DNA of 64,000 bases, taken from contig NZ_KI519481.1 of NCBI RefSeq assembly GCF_000482725.1, positions 76,930-140,929 on the forward strand, given 5' to 3'. Shown one piece after another: positions 48,195-57,226 of the stretch. Position numbers and translations under genes: made by a program. Numbering within the stretch: position 1 is the stretch's first letter; every line of letters begins with the position of its first letter. The stretch is from Psychromonas arctica DSM 14288 (GTDB taxonomy: Bacteria; Pseudomonadota; Gammaproteobacteria; Enterobacterales; Psychromonadaceae). The notes below the pieces were generated by a model. That model did no database searches, was not told the origin of the DNA, and worked only from the letters and a program-made list of their open reading frames with translations.

Positions 48195-49309
48195 CTTGCA
48201 AGGGCTGATGCTGCAGTAACATAAGCAAGGTTGTGTGCGACTGCGACACTTTCACAGGTTATTTTTCCATCAATCACATTTAATCCTTCTAGCAAGCCTT
48301 TATCTTTTTGTAATGCGGCTTTATAACCTAGGTTGGCGAGTTTGATGATATAAGGTAATGTTGCATTGTTGAGTGCAAAGGTCGAAGTACGGGCAACTGC
48401 ACCCGGCATGTTTGCAACACAGTAGTGAACCACTTCGTCAACAATGAAAGTAGGATCTTGATGAGTGGTGGCATGCGATGTTTCGAAACAACCGCCTTGG
48501 TCAATCGCAACATCTACAATCGCAGAGCCAGGTTTCATGTTAGCAATGTGCTCCCGTGTTACTAATTTAGGTGCAGCAGCCCCTGGAATTAATACCGCTC
48601 CAATCACAAGGTCCGCCGCTAATACTTCAGCTTCCAGTATATCTGTTGTTGAATAAAGCACTTTAACTCTGCTGCCAAATTGAATATCTAGGTTACGTAA
48701 TGTATTAATATTACGATCTAAAATAGTCACATCTGCACCTAAACCGACTGCCATCTGAGCTGCATTATTACCCACCATGCCACCACCAATAATCACTACT
48801 TTCGCGGGCGCAACGCCTGGTACTCCACCTAACAACATACCACTACCTTGATTTGATTTTTCTAATGATTGTGCGCCAGCTTGAATCGCCATACGTCCTG
48901 CTACTTCTGACATCGGCGCTAAGAGGGGTAAACCACCTTTTGTATCAGTGACTGTTTCATAGGCGATACACACTGCTTTTGAATCAATTAACTCCTGAGT
49001 CTGTGGCAGGTCAGGTGCTAGGTGTAAATACGTGAATAGAATCTGGCCTTCACGTAACATCGCACGCTCACTGGCTTGAGGTTTTTTCACCTTAACAATC
49101 ATCTCTGCGTTGGCAAAAATAGTACTCGCTTGCTCTTCAATGCTTGCTCCTGCTGCAATATAATCTTGGTCAGTGAAGCCAATTCCATTTCCTGCACCTT
49201 TTTCAACAGTCACAGCATGGCCATTTTGTACTAACTCACGCACACTTGCTGGTACCATACCAACGCGATATTCATGATTTTTAATTTCTTTAGGTACACC
49301 GATATGCAT
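48191..49309 (-). CDS. ald: alanine dehydrogenase
   Basis: NAD-dependent oxidative deaminase that interconverts L-alanine and pyruvate + ammonia, 372 residues, the usual length. The N-terminus MHIGVPKEIKNHEYRVGM carries the conserved Arg in the pyruvate site. The lysine is in VKVKKPQ, the catalytic His is in YLHLAPD, and the Rossmann motif is IIGGGMVGNNAA near residue 172. A divergent Lrp-type regulator lies upstream, a common arrangement for ald. With the AGCS alanine symporter at 15650 it would let the cell use alanine as carbon and nitrogen. Confidence 0.97.
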   Translation of the reverse strand: MHIGVPKEIKNHEYRVGMVPASVRELVQNGHAVTVEKGAGNGIGFTDQDYIAAGASIEEQASTIFANAEMIVKVKKPQASERAMLREGQILFTYLHLAPDLPQTQELIDSKAVCIAYETVTDTKGGLPLLAPMSEVAGRMAIQAGAQSLEKSNQGSGMLLGGVPGVAPAKVVIIGGGMVGNNAAQMAVGLGADVTILDRNINTLRNLDIQFGSRVKVLYSTTDILEAEVLAADLVIGAVLIPGAAAPKLVTREHIANMKPGSAIVDVAIDQGGCFETSHATTHQDPTFIVDEVVHYCVANMPGAVARTSTFALNNATLPYIIKLANLGYKAALQKDKGLLEGLNVIDGKITCESVAVAHNLAYVTAASALAS

Positions 49310-49438
49310 AATTTTTTCCTTTCAATGTTAATGAAGTTGATTATTAGGCGGTTACAAATAAATATTTGATAGAAATAGTATAAACAATTGAAAAAAGTTA
49401 TATTCACTGTAATTTTTTGTTTATTCATTAGTTACACC

Positions 49439-49666
49439 CGTTACCAATCGAGATGCTTTATTTAGTCGTTAGAGCGGACAGCAAGGCAAGGCGCGACATG
49501 ATGACCTTTCGAGCAATTAACTTAGTTAATTCTCTATCGGTAGGCGTAAAAACAAGCTTTTACACCTTAAATTGCTAGTTCTTATCGAATGCTGCAACGT
49601 AGAATGGCTTTTCTCGCTAACGACTCACCTCACAACTTGCTGAACTTCGCATCTTGAATGGTAACG
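49439..49666. mobile_element. MITE-like element between ald and lrp-type gene
   Basis: A 228-base non-coding element with terminal inverted repeats CGTTACCAATCGAGATGC (49439-49456) and its counterpart at 49649-49666, 16 of 18 bases matching. Pairing continues inward, with AGTCGTTAG next to both ends. No transposase is encoded. It is less AT-rich than its surroundings. It occupies the shared upstream region of ald and the Lrp-type gene and may separate an ancestral divergent promoter. Confidence 0.7.
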
Positions 49667-49741
49667 TGTATATATGAATATAATCCTTTTAAAGTATTCT
49701 TAATAAGATAATAAAACTATTTAATAACAAAGGTGTGGTTG

Positions 49742-50206
49742 ATGTCACTAGATAGAGTTGATCGTAATATATTACGAGAATTACAGAAAAATGGCCGGAT
49801 CTCTAATGTGGAGCTTTCTCAAAAAGTAGGACTAAGTGCAACACCTTGTTTAGAAAGAGTGAAAAGATTAGAAAAACAAGGTGTTATCAAGTCTTATACA
49901 GCATTGTTAGATCCGCAGTATTTAGATTCATCATTGCTTGTTTATATTGAGCTGACATTAAAACGATCTAGCCCAGATGTTTTTGAACGCTTTAATAAAG
50001 CCGCAACACAGCTTGACTCTATTTTGGAATGCCATTTGGTGTCCGGCGATTTTGATTATTTATTAAAAACCCGTGTCGCTGATATGTCAGCGTATCGTAA
50101 AGTTCTGACAGAAACTTTACTATTATTACCCGATATAAAAAATTCAAAAACTTATGTGGTGATGGAAGAAGTGAAATATTTAACTTCAATTCATGTACCT
50201 AATTAA
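49742..50206 (+). CDS. Lrp/AsnC-family transcriptional regulator
   Basis: A 154-residue Lrp-type regulator. The N-terminal helix-turn-helix reads NVELSQKVGLSATPCLERVKRLEKQGVI, nearly the Lrp consensus. The C-terminal RAM domain includes HLVSGDFDYLLKTRV, the amino-acid effector site region. It is close in length and sequence to enteric Lrp, but some marine species have several paralogues, so I leave the symbol empty. I chose the ATG at 49742 because AAGGTG lies six bases upstream. It faces away from ald and is a plausible alanine- or leucine-responsive regulator of it. Confidence 0.9.
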   Translation: MSLDRVDRNILRELQKNGRISNVELSQKVGLSATPCLERVKRLEKQGVIKSYTALLDPQYLDSSLLVYIELTLKRSSPDVFERFNKAATQLDSILECHLVSGDFDYLLKTRVADMSAYRKVLTETLLLLPDIKNSKTYVVMEEVKYLTSIHVPN

Positions 50207-50263
50207 CGTCAATTTTTAAATGCTTTCATTTATAGTTAGAGACGCAAAAGGTAGTTTATTTAG

Positions 50264-50899
50264 CTAGTTATAAAGTTCATCTACGTCGCCATTCAAGATG
50301 CTTTTGTTGATTCGCTGTAGACTACTTTGTGCCGTCTCTAATACTTGCTGCATGTTTTCATAACAGCGTCGTTCATTTTTTCCATAAGCGAGGAAGTTTA
50401 ATGTCACTTGGTAACCCATGCCTCCACTATCTAGACCATCCCCTAATGATAAATAGCAAGTCGGTGATGTTGATACGCATATTGCGCCTGCTTTAAATCC
50501 TGGTTTTATACTTGAAATCTGGATCAATAGATTATTAACTAACCATTGAATACTTTTTTGTTGACAATTTTCTGGCAAGTTACGAAATAAAATCATCAAG
50601 CGGCCACTGCATTTTTTTGCAAAAGGATATTGTTGGTCGGGGTTATTTTCAACTTCAGTAAATGTGCAATCATTACTTTCCAGTAAGGATTTTGTACTGT
50701 TTATCCATTCAATTAACGAATAAAACGTTTCAGTAAATGCCCACTTCTTAAAAGGAATAAGATCTTCTAATGAAGTACGGATCAAATCAGGCCTTTTTTT
50801 AAAATCGATATAAATAAATTGCTTATTTTCTATCATATGAGTCCACGGATGGGACCTTAAAGTGTTGTTGTCGATTTGCTCGGATACAAATGCATCCAT
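50264..50899 (-). CDS. hypothetical protein
   Basis: A 211-residue cytoplasmic protein I do not recognise. It has no signal peptide or membrane helix. It is rich in aromatic and polar residues, with a central KKCSGRLMILFRNLPENCQ and a Gly-rich YLSLGDGLDSGGMGYQVTLNF around residues 148-168. Four to six cysteines are scattered. AAAGGAATAGAT before the ATG supports translation. The neighbours are unrelated regulators. Confidence 0.65.
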   Translation of the reverse strand: MDAFVSEQIDNNTLRSHPWTHMIENKQFIYIDFKKRPDLIRTSLEDLIPFKKWAFTETFYSLIEWINSTKSLLESNDCTFTEVENNPDQQYPFAKKCSGRLMILFRNLPENCQQKSIQWLVNNLLIQISSIKPGFKAGAICVSTSPTCYLSLGDGLDSGGMGYQVTLNFLAYGKNERRCYENMQQVLETAQSSLQRINKSILNGDVDELYN

Positions 50900-51364
50900 A
50901 TCTATTCCTTTTTTAGTTATTTTTTATGGTTGTACTTGATATTAACAGTTATCTTTGCTGCACTATATAACTGTTTAAATATGATACACGTTATAGCATA
51001 CGGTTCTATTAATTACTGATGAGGTTCTAATCAGTTTTCGCATTTTATCGAAGAATGCTTTAAAAAAGTGTTAGGTTTGTTTATGAAAAGGAAAGTATAT
51101 TTATTGAATCTAGTTCACAGACTTTGCTAATTCTAGCGCCTGATCCTATTTATATTTTAACGAGGACATTGCTAGTTTTTATTTTGATGACTACACTTTG
51201 CTGCATTTATCAGGCATAAAAGTCTTTGTATTATCAAGTAATAAGGACAAATGAAGGTTGATGATTGCTCATTATTAGTAGCCATTGTTTGATATACTTA
51301 ATAAAAAATTACCTAAAGGCTTAGCATAAAGTCTATCATTATCAAAAATTTGGTGAGTTCTAGT
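50900..51364. other. intergenic, no feature found
   Basis: Divergent region between the hypothetical gene and the EAL-domain gene. It is AT-rich with only very short frames and no clear hairpin. It should hold promoters of both genes. Confidence 0.4.
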
Positions 51365-53005
51365 ATGACAAATAATCGGAAAACATTATTAGCGGCGTTA
51401 AGCATTCATAATGGCATTATTATGGATTGTAACGAGGCTTTTACTGATCTATTTGGGTTCACTACTCAGCAACTAAAGCATATGCCTGTAGAAAATAAAC
51501 TAGTACTATCAGAAAATAGTGAGTTTACTAATTTGCAGACATTATGTACGGCATCGATTGCGACGGAAGAGGGGGTCTTTGCTACTGCAGGCATGTTTAA
51601 TCATTTACACTATGTTGTTGCTGTTAAATTACACTGTGTTGCTCAAGGTAATAATACTTTCATATTACATTTTTGTATCGCAAAAAATAAGTCAATTGAT
51701 CCAATCTCTGAGTTACCTAACGGCTGGGCATTAACTTCTAGAATTAATTATTTAACCAATAACAAGTACCTCGGCTTGAAAGAGCTGGTGTTGATTATTA
51801 TCGAAGTCGATAATTTTTCGACGATTAATTATCGTTATGATTATTTCGTAGGTGACCAGTATTTAGTGATGTTAGGTAAGCGATTACAGCAATCAGCCAA
51901 AGATTTTGGCTTTGTTATTCGTTATTCAAATGCAAAATTTGCTATTTTAATTGAAGATCATTGCAACTTATCCTCGCACCGATTAATGAATAAAATAGAA
52001 TTGATTTGTAAACATCTCTGCTCAGATTTAATTAAACCCATCGCTATTTCAGCAGACATTGAAATAAATAAGTCTTTTAGTATAGGAGTTAGTTCACCAG
52101 GGTTTGAATATACTAGTTACCATTCCATGCAGATAGCTGCAGAAACTGAAAAGCAAAAAGCCAGAAGATATAGTATTAATAAGTATTATATTGCACCTCC
52201 AGAGCCAACCGATGAATTATTAAATAAAAAGCTAATTACCGATGCATTACCGCTGGCAATAGCTCAAGATAAAATACAGCTACATTACCAACCTCAATAT
52301 GATATTAAAACGAATAAACTGATTGGTTTTGAAGCGCTGTCTCGTTGGTATGATGAATCATTAGGGTACATTGCTCCTGATATTTTTGTTGCTATTACGG
52401 AAGACATTGGGTTGCATTTCGAATTTGATCTCTGGGTTTTTGAGAAAGTTTGTAGGCAATCAGTGAAATGGAAGATAGGCGCCATGGTAGTGCCACGTAT
52501 TGCGATTAATGTTTCCTTTAAAACAATGGAAATGAGTACCTTTATTGAACGTATACAAGTTATTCTCGATCAAACAGGTTGTCCAACGAACTTGCTTGAA
52601 TTAGAAATAACCGAAACGAGTTCTATCACTAATGCGAGTATGCTATCTGCTAATATGTTGCAAATTAAAGCGTTAGGCATGCACATTTCCATCGATGACT
52701 TTGGAACAGGTTATTCATCATTAAGCTTGATTCGAAATTTTTATTTATCAATTGATAAATTGAAACTAGATCGTAGCTTGATCGATAAAGTCTGCCAAAC
52801 AAAATTGGATAAAAACTTTGTAAAACATATCATCAAGCTTGGTAAAATATTGAAAGTAGCAGTACTCGCAGAGGGAGTGGAAACCCAACAACAATTAGAC
52901 CTGTTGATAGAACTAGGTTGTGACTATGCACAGGGCTATTACTTTTCAAAACCTGTACCCCTTGAAGAAGTTCCTACATTAATTTATGCCAGTGAATGCG
53001 TTTAA
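51365..53005 (+). CDS. PAS / degenerate GGDEF / EAL cyclic-di-GMP phosphodiesterase
   Basis: A 546-residue signalling protein. A PAS-like sensor occupies about residues 10-115. The GGDEF domain (about 120-280) has SNAKF where the catalytic GGDEF should be (near residue 186), so cyclase activity is unlikely. The EAL domain is intact: EALSRW near 323, the Asn in INVSF, ELEITET, DDFGTGYSSL near 444, the Lys in KLDRS, AEGVET near 501 and the Gln in AQGYYFSKP. It should hydrolyse c-di-GMP, perhaps tuned by the GGDEF relic. I chose the ATG at 51365 after GGTGAG. No transmembrane helix is seen. Confidence 0.88.
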   Translation: MTNNRKTLLAALSIHNGIIMDCNEAFTDLFGFTTQQLKHMPVENKLVLSENSEFTNLQTLCTASIATEEGVFATAGMFNHLHYVVAVKLHCVAQGNNTFILHFCIAKNKSIDPISELPNGWALTSRINYLTNNKYLGLKELVLIIIEVDNFSTINYRYDYFVGDQYLVMLGKRLQQSAKDFGFVIRYSNAKFAILIEDHCNLSSHRLMNKIELICKHLCSDLIKPIAISADIEINKSFSIGVSSPGFEYTSYHSMQIAAETEKQKARRYSINKYYIAPPEPTDELLNKKLITDALPLAIAQDKIQLHYQPQYDIKTNKLIGFEALSRWYDESLGYIAPDIFVAITEDIGLHFEFDLWVFEKVCRQSVKWKIGAMVVPRIAINVSFKTMEMSTFIERIQVILDQTGCPTNLLELEITETSSITNASMLSANMLQIKALGMHISIDDFGTGYSSLSLIRNFYLSIDKLKLDRSLIDKVCQTKLDKNFVKHIIKLGKILKVAVLAEGVETQQQLDLLIELGCDYAQGYYFSKPVPLEEVPTLIYASECV

Positions 53006-53051
53006 GTGCCTTGTAGCGCACTTTTATTAACATTTACTGGTCATTTTTGAA

Positions 53052-53426
53052 TCAAAAAACCACTGATATATTCAGTTTGTTGCCATCAAGGTCACGCGCG
53101 TAGGCGCCATAGTAATCAGGGTGATAATCACGTGGTCCGGGTAACCCTTCATCGCTACCACCACATTTTAATACCGCCGCATGGAAAGCCCTTACTGACT
53201 CAGGATCTGGAGCAGAAAACATGACTTGTGTGCCATTACCAAATGTTGCCTGTTGTTTATTAAACGGTAAGATTAAGAAGAATGTCACTTTGCCATCTTT
53301 ACCCGCATAACCTCTTTCTTGCTCATCAGATACGATACAAGTCATTCCAATTGTGGCTAATACTTGATCATAAAAAGCACCGGAAGTTGCTAAGTCATTG
53401 GTACCAATGCATACACCAGAAAGCAT
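53052..53426 (-). CDS. VOC-family (glyoxalase/dioxygenase superfamily) protein
   Basis: A 124-residue single-domain protein of the vicinal oxygen chelate fold. It opens with CIGTNDLATSGAFYDQVLATIG, the usual first beta-alpha-beta module, and ends with AYARDLDGNKLNISV, matching the YxxDPDGN-type metal-binding end of the family. Relatives are often called glyoxalase-like, but the substrate cannot be assigned. AAGGAAAAAAT precedes the ATG. It is convergent with the EAL gene, 46 bases apart, with no clear terminator between. Confidence 0.85.
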   Translation of the reverse strand: MLSGVCIGTNDLATSGAFYDQVLATIGMTCIVSDEQERGYAGKDGKVTFFLILPFNKQQATFGNGTQVMFSAPDPESVRAFHAAVLKCGGSDEGLPGPRDYHPDYYGAYARDLDGNKLNISVVF

Positions 53427-54047
53427 ATTTTTTCCTTAAATTAATAATGAAAGTCATTTGAAAGTAACCGTTACCTACCTATATTACTGCTATAAGTATT
53501 GTGTCACTTTATTAAGATAACAAAGTGTAATGTCATTTTAAATCAATAGTTAAGGAATCATTGCCAATTTACTGCTTGATGAAATAATAAGCAGTTACCA
53601 GATAAAAACCAAATATGAGACTATTTTCCTTTTAGATTAACGATTTATAGTATAAATTTTATAACCTTCATTATTTGAGATAGTTAAATGAGCAAGCCGT
53701 CATGGGGGCAGAGTTAGACATAGTCTAGTCGGTTAACAAGAAGTTATGTGCAATACTGAATTAAGGTAAATAATATATTTACTGGTAGATCTCGCTTTTC
53801 TAGTTATGTTTTCCTGACGTATGTTGCATGTCATGTGTTTTACAGCCGCATATTGGTGTTTGAGATAAAGCTACACCGATATCAAACTAATTTTAAATAG
53901 CAAAATATCAGTTGTCCTTAAGTGAATGAAACCTTATTGCCTCTTTAATGCCTTATCGGGTCAATTTACTAATATCTTATAGTGCAGTATCCATATTCAA
54001 AAAATACAGTTATATGTCATTCATAAAAACGAGCCAAAGGATTGTTC
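53427..54047. other. 621-base intergenic region, no feature found
   Basis: Divergent region between the VOC gene and the diguanylate cyclase gene. It is AT-rich, with no coding frame or strong hairpin that I can support. Confidence 0.4.
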
Positions 54048-54929
54048 ATGATATCAAATCACCTTAATAAACTCAGAGGGCTGCATGCTGCGTTAGATAA
54101 TCTGCAGTCATTTGTTTATATAAAAGATACTGAATCAAAATATATTTACGCTAATAAATACACTCTGGACTTATTTAAATGCGCAGCTGAAGATTTGCAT
54201 TTAATTCGAGACCAACAATTATTTTCCCCTGAAATAGTAGAAAAGTTAAGAGAAATAGACTTGAAGGTTTTGTCTGGTCAGGAAACTAGAGAAGAAATTA
54301 CTATCAATGAAGATAGTGCTGATAAGAAAGTTTACCTTGAAGTGAAAACACCTCTCTATTCAGAAACATCGCCTAACCTCATTATCGGTATTTTAGGTAT
54401 TTCAACGGATATTACTTATCAAAAAAAATTAGAAGAGAATGCGCTAACACTAGCGAAAACAGACGCACTAACTAATTTAATCAATAGATTGGAACTTGAT
54501 TCAGTGCTTAATTTACAAATAGAGCAATCAAAACGTTTTGCACACCCACTAAGTATTATTATGTTTGATATCGACCATTATAAAAAAGTTAATGACAATT
54601 TTGGACATATTGTTGGTGATCAATGCCTAGTTGAAATGGCTAGTATTTTAAAAAATAATGCGCGTGTTATTGATACTGTAGGTAGGTGGGGAGGAGAAGA
54701 GTTTTTGATTATCTGTAACGAAACTGATTTAAATGGTGCGTTAAAACTAGCAGAGAAACTAAGAGTGGCTGTTGACAATCATCAGTTTAAAACGGTGAAT
54801 CATATAACGGGAAGTTTTGGTGTCGCAAGCTTTAAAGCCGAAGATACAATTGATACGTTCATAAATAGAGCGGATCAGGCATTATATAATGCAAAACAAC
54901 AAGGTAGAAATAGAGTGGCAAGCTTGTAA
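54048..54929 (+). CDS. PAS-GGDEF diguanylate cyclase
   Basis: A 293-residue soluble cyclase that makes cyclic-di-GMP. The N-terminal PAS domain (about residues 10-125) contains YIKDTESKYIYANK and ends in the short linker KLEENALTLAKTDALTNL. The GGDEF domain has DIDHYKKVND for metal binding, the active-site GGEEF near residue 215, and the inhibitory RxxD (RVID) five residues before it, so product inhibition is expected. I chose the ATG at 54048 because AAAGGA lies six bases upstream; a TTG two codons earlier is also open. It is the counterpart of the phosphodiesterase 1 kb upstream. Confidence 0.93.
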   Translation: MISNHLNKLRGLHAALDNLQSFVYIKDTESKYIYANKYTLDLFKCAAEDLHLIRDQQLFSPEIVEKLREIDLKVLSGQETREEITINEDSADKKVYLEVKTPLYSETSPNLIIGILGISTDITYQKKLEENALTLAKTDALTNLINRLELDSVLNLQIEQSKRFAHPLSIIMFDIDHYKKVNDNFGHIVGDQCLVEMASILKNNARVIDTVGRWGGEEFLIICNETDLNGALKLAEKLRVAVDNHQFKTVNHITGSFGVASFKAEDTIDTFINRADQALYNAKQQGRNRVASL

Positions 54930-55188
54930 ATTCATTATATTTTACATACTGAACAATTAGCGACAGAAAAAATGAAACACATACTAAAGTTAACCATAGA
55001 CAACCACCTCCGATAAAAGCAATCAGCAATAAAATAAGTAATAGTGTATTACTAGGTTCAAAAATCAGTAATGCTTAATCTGACAAATAAGGGCATGCAT
55101 TTATCAATTGAATTCAGTTGTATCTAAGCTGAATTCAAGAATAGAATAGACCACTTCATTATTACAATTCGTTTCAAGGAGTATTCCA

Positions 55189-55590
55189 GTGTTAAAGGTT
55201 AAGAAAGCAGGATATAGAGCGTTATCCTTAGTCGAGCATATTGGGTTATTCGTTATTGCATTATTAACCGTGGTTGCCATGGCGAATGAAGTCTGGATAG
55301 TGATTTCTAACGGTGAGGTGACATTGTCGGATTTACTCCTTCTGTTTATTTATTTAGAAGTCTTTGCGATGGTGAGTTTATATTTAAAATCAGGACGTTT
55401 GCCTGTACGTATGCCACTCTATATCACCGTCGTTACATTAGCGCGATATATGATTTTAGATATGAAAAATTTGGACACAATAAGAATGCTAGGGTTATCT
55501 GCATCCATTCTTATCATTGTGTTAGCGATATTAGTCATTAGATACGGCCATATAAAGTATCCCTATGGTAATACAGACAAAAACTTATAA
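55189..55590 (+). CDS. PsiE-family phosphate-starvation-inducible membrane protein
   Basis: A 133-residue inner-membrane protein with four hydrophobic helices (about residues 17-36, 45-63, 73-90 and 98-117). The central LLLLFIYLEVFAMVSLYLKSGRLPVRMPLYI is characteristic of the PsiE family, whose E. coli member is induced by phosphate starvation; its biochemical role is unknown. The GTG start follows AAGGAGTATTCCA. No Pho box was identified in the short upstream region. Confidence 0.87.
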   Translation: MLKVKKAGYRALSLVEHIGLFVIALLTVVAMANEVWIVISNGEVTLSDLLLLFIYLEVFAMVSLYLKSGRLPVRMPLYITVVTLARYMILDMKNLDTIRMLGLSASILIIVLAILVIRYGHIKYPYGNTDKNL

Positions 55591-55663
55591 ATGACTTTCA
55601 AAACTTGAGATGTTCAATATAGCGATCATGTCGTGTTACAACAATGACGATATATGAGGATAT

Positions 55664-56131
55664 ATGAAAATAGTCGAATATACTCCGCAACGTTCTGCTG
55701 AAGTCGCTGAGGTCTTACATGACGCAGTACATGCGATACAAGATGATCTATACTCACAAGCGCAAAAAAAGGCTTGGACTGCGGGTATCGTTGATAATCA
55801 TAAATGGCAAAAGCGCTTACTGATCAGCAAACCATACCTGTTGCTTATCGATAATAAAATAGCTGGATTTATTGAGTTAGATTCTAAGGGATACATTGGT
55901 TGCCTCTTCGTTGCACCTGCTTTGCAACGACAAGGCATAGCATCTTCATTATTACAGTATGTTTGTACTATTGCTGTTCAAGCGGGTCTAAGGCGTTTAA
56001 CCGTCCATGCATCGATTGTCGCTAAACCTTTTTTTGAAAAATTTGCTTTTGAAATTGAGAGTGAAAACAAAGTCATTCGAGCGGGTGTAGCGCTGACTAA
56101 TTATAGTATGTACAAACAGCTTTCCGTATAA
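55664..56131 (+). CDS. GNAT-family N-acetyltransferase
   Basis: A 155-residue acetyltransferase. The acetyl-CoA-binding motif A reads LFVAPALQRQGIASSLL (the Q/RxxGxG/A loop is RQGIAS), and the C-terminal strand VHASIVAKPFFEKFAFE is typical of the fold. GAGGATAT precedes the ATG. It is followed after 13 bases by the rof gene, possibly cotranscribed. The acceptor substrate is unknown. Confidence 0.87.
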   Translation: MKIVEYTPQRSAEVAEVLHDAVHAIQDDLYSQAQKKAWTAGIVDNHKWQKRLLISKPYLLLIDNKIAGFIELDSKGYIGCLFVAPALQRQGIASSLLQYVCTIAVQAGLRRLTVHASIVAKPFFEKFAFEIESENKVIRAGVALTNYSMYKQLSV

Positions 56132-56144
56132 AAGGATAAATGCC

Positions 56145-56390
56145 ATGATAAATTGCGAGCATTACGACACCATTGAAATAGTGTGCATGTACCATTATCC
56201 AATCAAAATTTTGTTAAAAACAGGAAAAACGCTTGAAGGAGTTGCAATGGATACTGGGCGTAATAATGAAAGGGAAGAGTGCATTAAGATGAGCATTGAT
56301 AATGTCGAACGTCATATAGTGTTAGAAACTATTGCCACACTTGAAGTAACCATTAATAACCCACACTTGGACTGCATTTCTTTTATTTAA
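56145..56390 (+). CDS. rof: Rho-binding antiterminator
   Basis: An 81-residue protein of the Rof/YaeO family, which binds the primary RNA site of Rho and blocks termination. The N-terminal INCEHYDTIEIVCMYHYP corresponds to the conserved NCDDYDNLELAC of E. coli, followed by a short beta-barrel segment (ILLKTGKTLEGVAMDTG) and the HIVLETIATLEV strand. It differs from the enteric protein elsewhere but keeps length and pattern. AAAGGATAAATGCC precedes the ATG. Confidence 0.8.
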   Translation: MINCEHYDTIEIVCMYHYPIKILLKTGKTLEGVAMDTGRNNEREECIKMSIDNVERHIVLETIATLEVTINNPHLDCISFI

Positions 56391-56441
56391 TGATAATGTT
56401 AATTCGACCTTTATCTACTTTCACCTAGGAATTAAGCTGCC

Positions 56442-57215
56442 ATGGATAGTGAAGCATTATTAATGGAAGACTCTTTTATTGTTGAACAGAAAATGATTGA
56501 TGGGGGGTTATTGGTAGTTAAAGAAACAGAGCAATTAAAGTGGTTCGAATATGCTGGTTTCTCTACACAATCAGTGATGAACAAACATAAACCGACACAA
56601 ATTTTAACGCCAGTTTCTCGGTCATTACTACTATTTTTACTCTTTAAACAAGCGCCACTTTCAATTTTAAATTTAGGATTGGGGGGAGCAGGTTTAGAGC
56701 GTGCATTGGTTACCATACCCAACTTAACATTGACTGCCGTTGAGGCTTCACAATCGATTATCGACATGGCGACAAGTTACTTTAATTTACCGAAGGAAGT
56801 AAAAGTTTTTTGTCAAAAAGCGGAGCAATATGTAGATCACACTACTGAGGTCTATGATGTGGTTATTTGTGATTTGTTTATCGGAGAGAAAAGCCCATAT
56901 TTTTTATTTTCTGATCACTTCTATCAGCAAATTGTGAATATAACTTGTGATCAGGCTGTGCTCATGATCAATCTTCAAGCAGATACAAACCTGCAGTTAT
57001 TCAATGCTTTGTCGGCAATAAAAAAGCAATTTCCTCATATAGCTTTGGTTGAGTTTACTGATTACAGCAATATTGTGCTTATATGCAGCTTACAAAAAAT
57101 TCCTAATTTATCGATGTTGATCAAGGACACAACAGAACTCACTCAATCTATATTATTTGATATTGACAGTCTGCTTGCTAAAGTAATTTATATACCTAAT
57201 AGCGAAGTATCGTAA
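56442..57215 (+). CDS. spermidine-synthase-like methyltransferase-fold protein
   Basis: A 257-residue Rossmann-fold protein of the spermidine/spermine synthase superfamily. The SAM-type loop reads ILNLGLGGAGLERAL near residue 75, the following acidic strand end is VEASQSIIDMA, and VYDVVICDLF holds the catalytic-region Asp. The aminopropyltransferase gatekeeper stretch and the usual N-terminal beta domain are shortened, so true SpeE activity is doubtful; it may act on another substrate. TAGGA lies 11 bases before the ATG. It is convergent with motY, 11 bases apart. Confidence 0.78.
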   Translation: MDSEALLMEDSFIVEQKMIDGGLLVVKETEQLKWFEYAGFSTQSVMNKHKPTQILTPVSRSLLLFLLFKQAPLSILNLGLGGAGLERALVTIPNLTLTAVEASQSIIDMATSYFNLPKEVKVFCQKAEQYVDHTTEVYDVVICDLFIGEKSPYFLFSDHFYQQIVNITCDQAVLMINLQADTNLQLFNALSAIKKQFPHIALVEFTDYSNIVLICSLQKIPNLSMLIKDTTELTQSILFDIDSLLAKVIYIPNSEVS

Positions 57216-57226
57216 TTAAATAGGCG

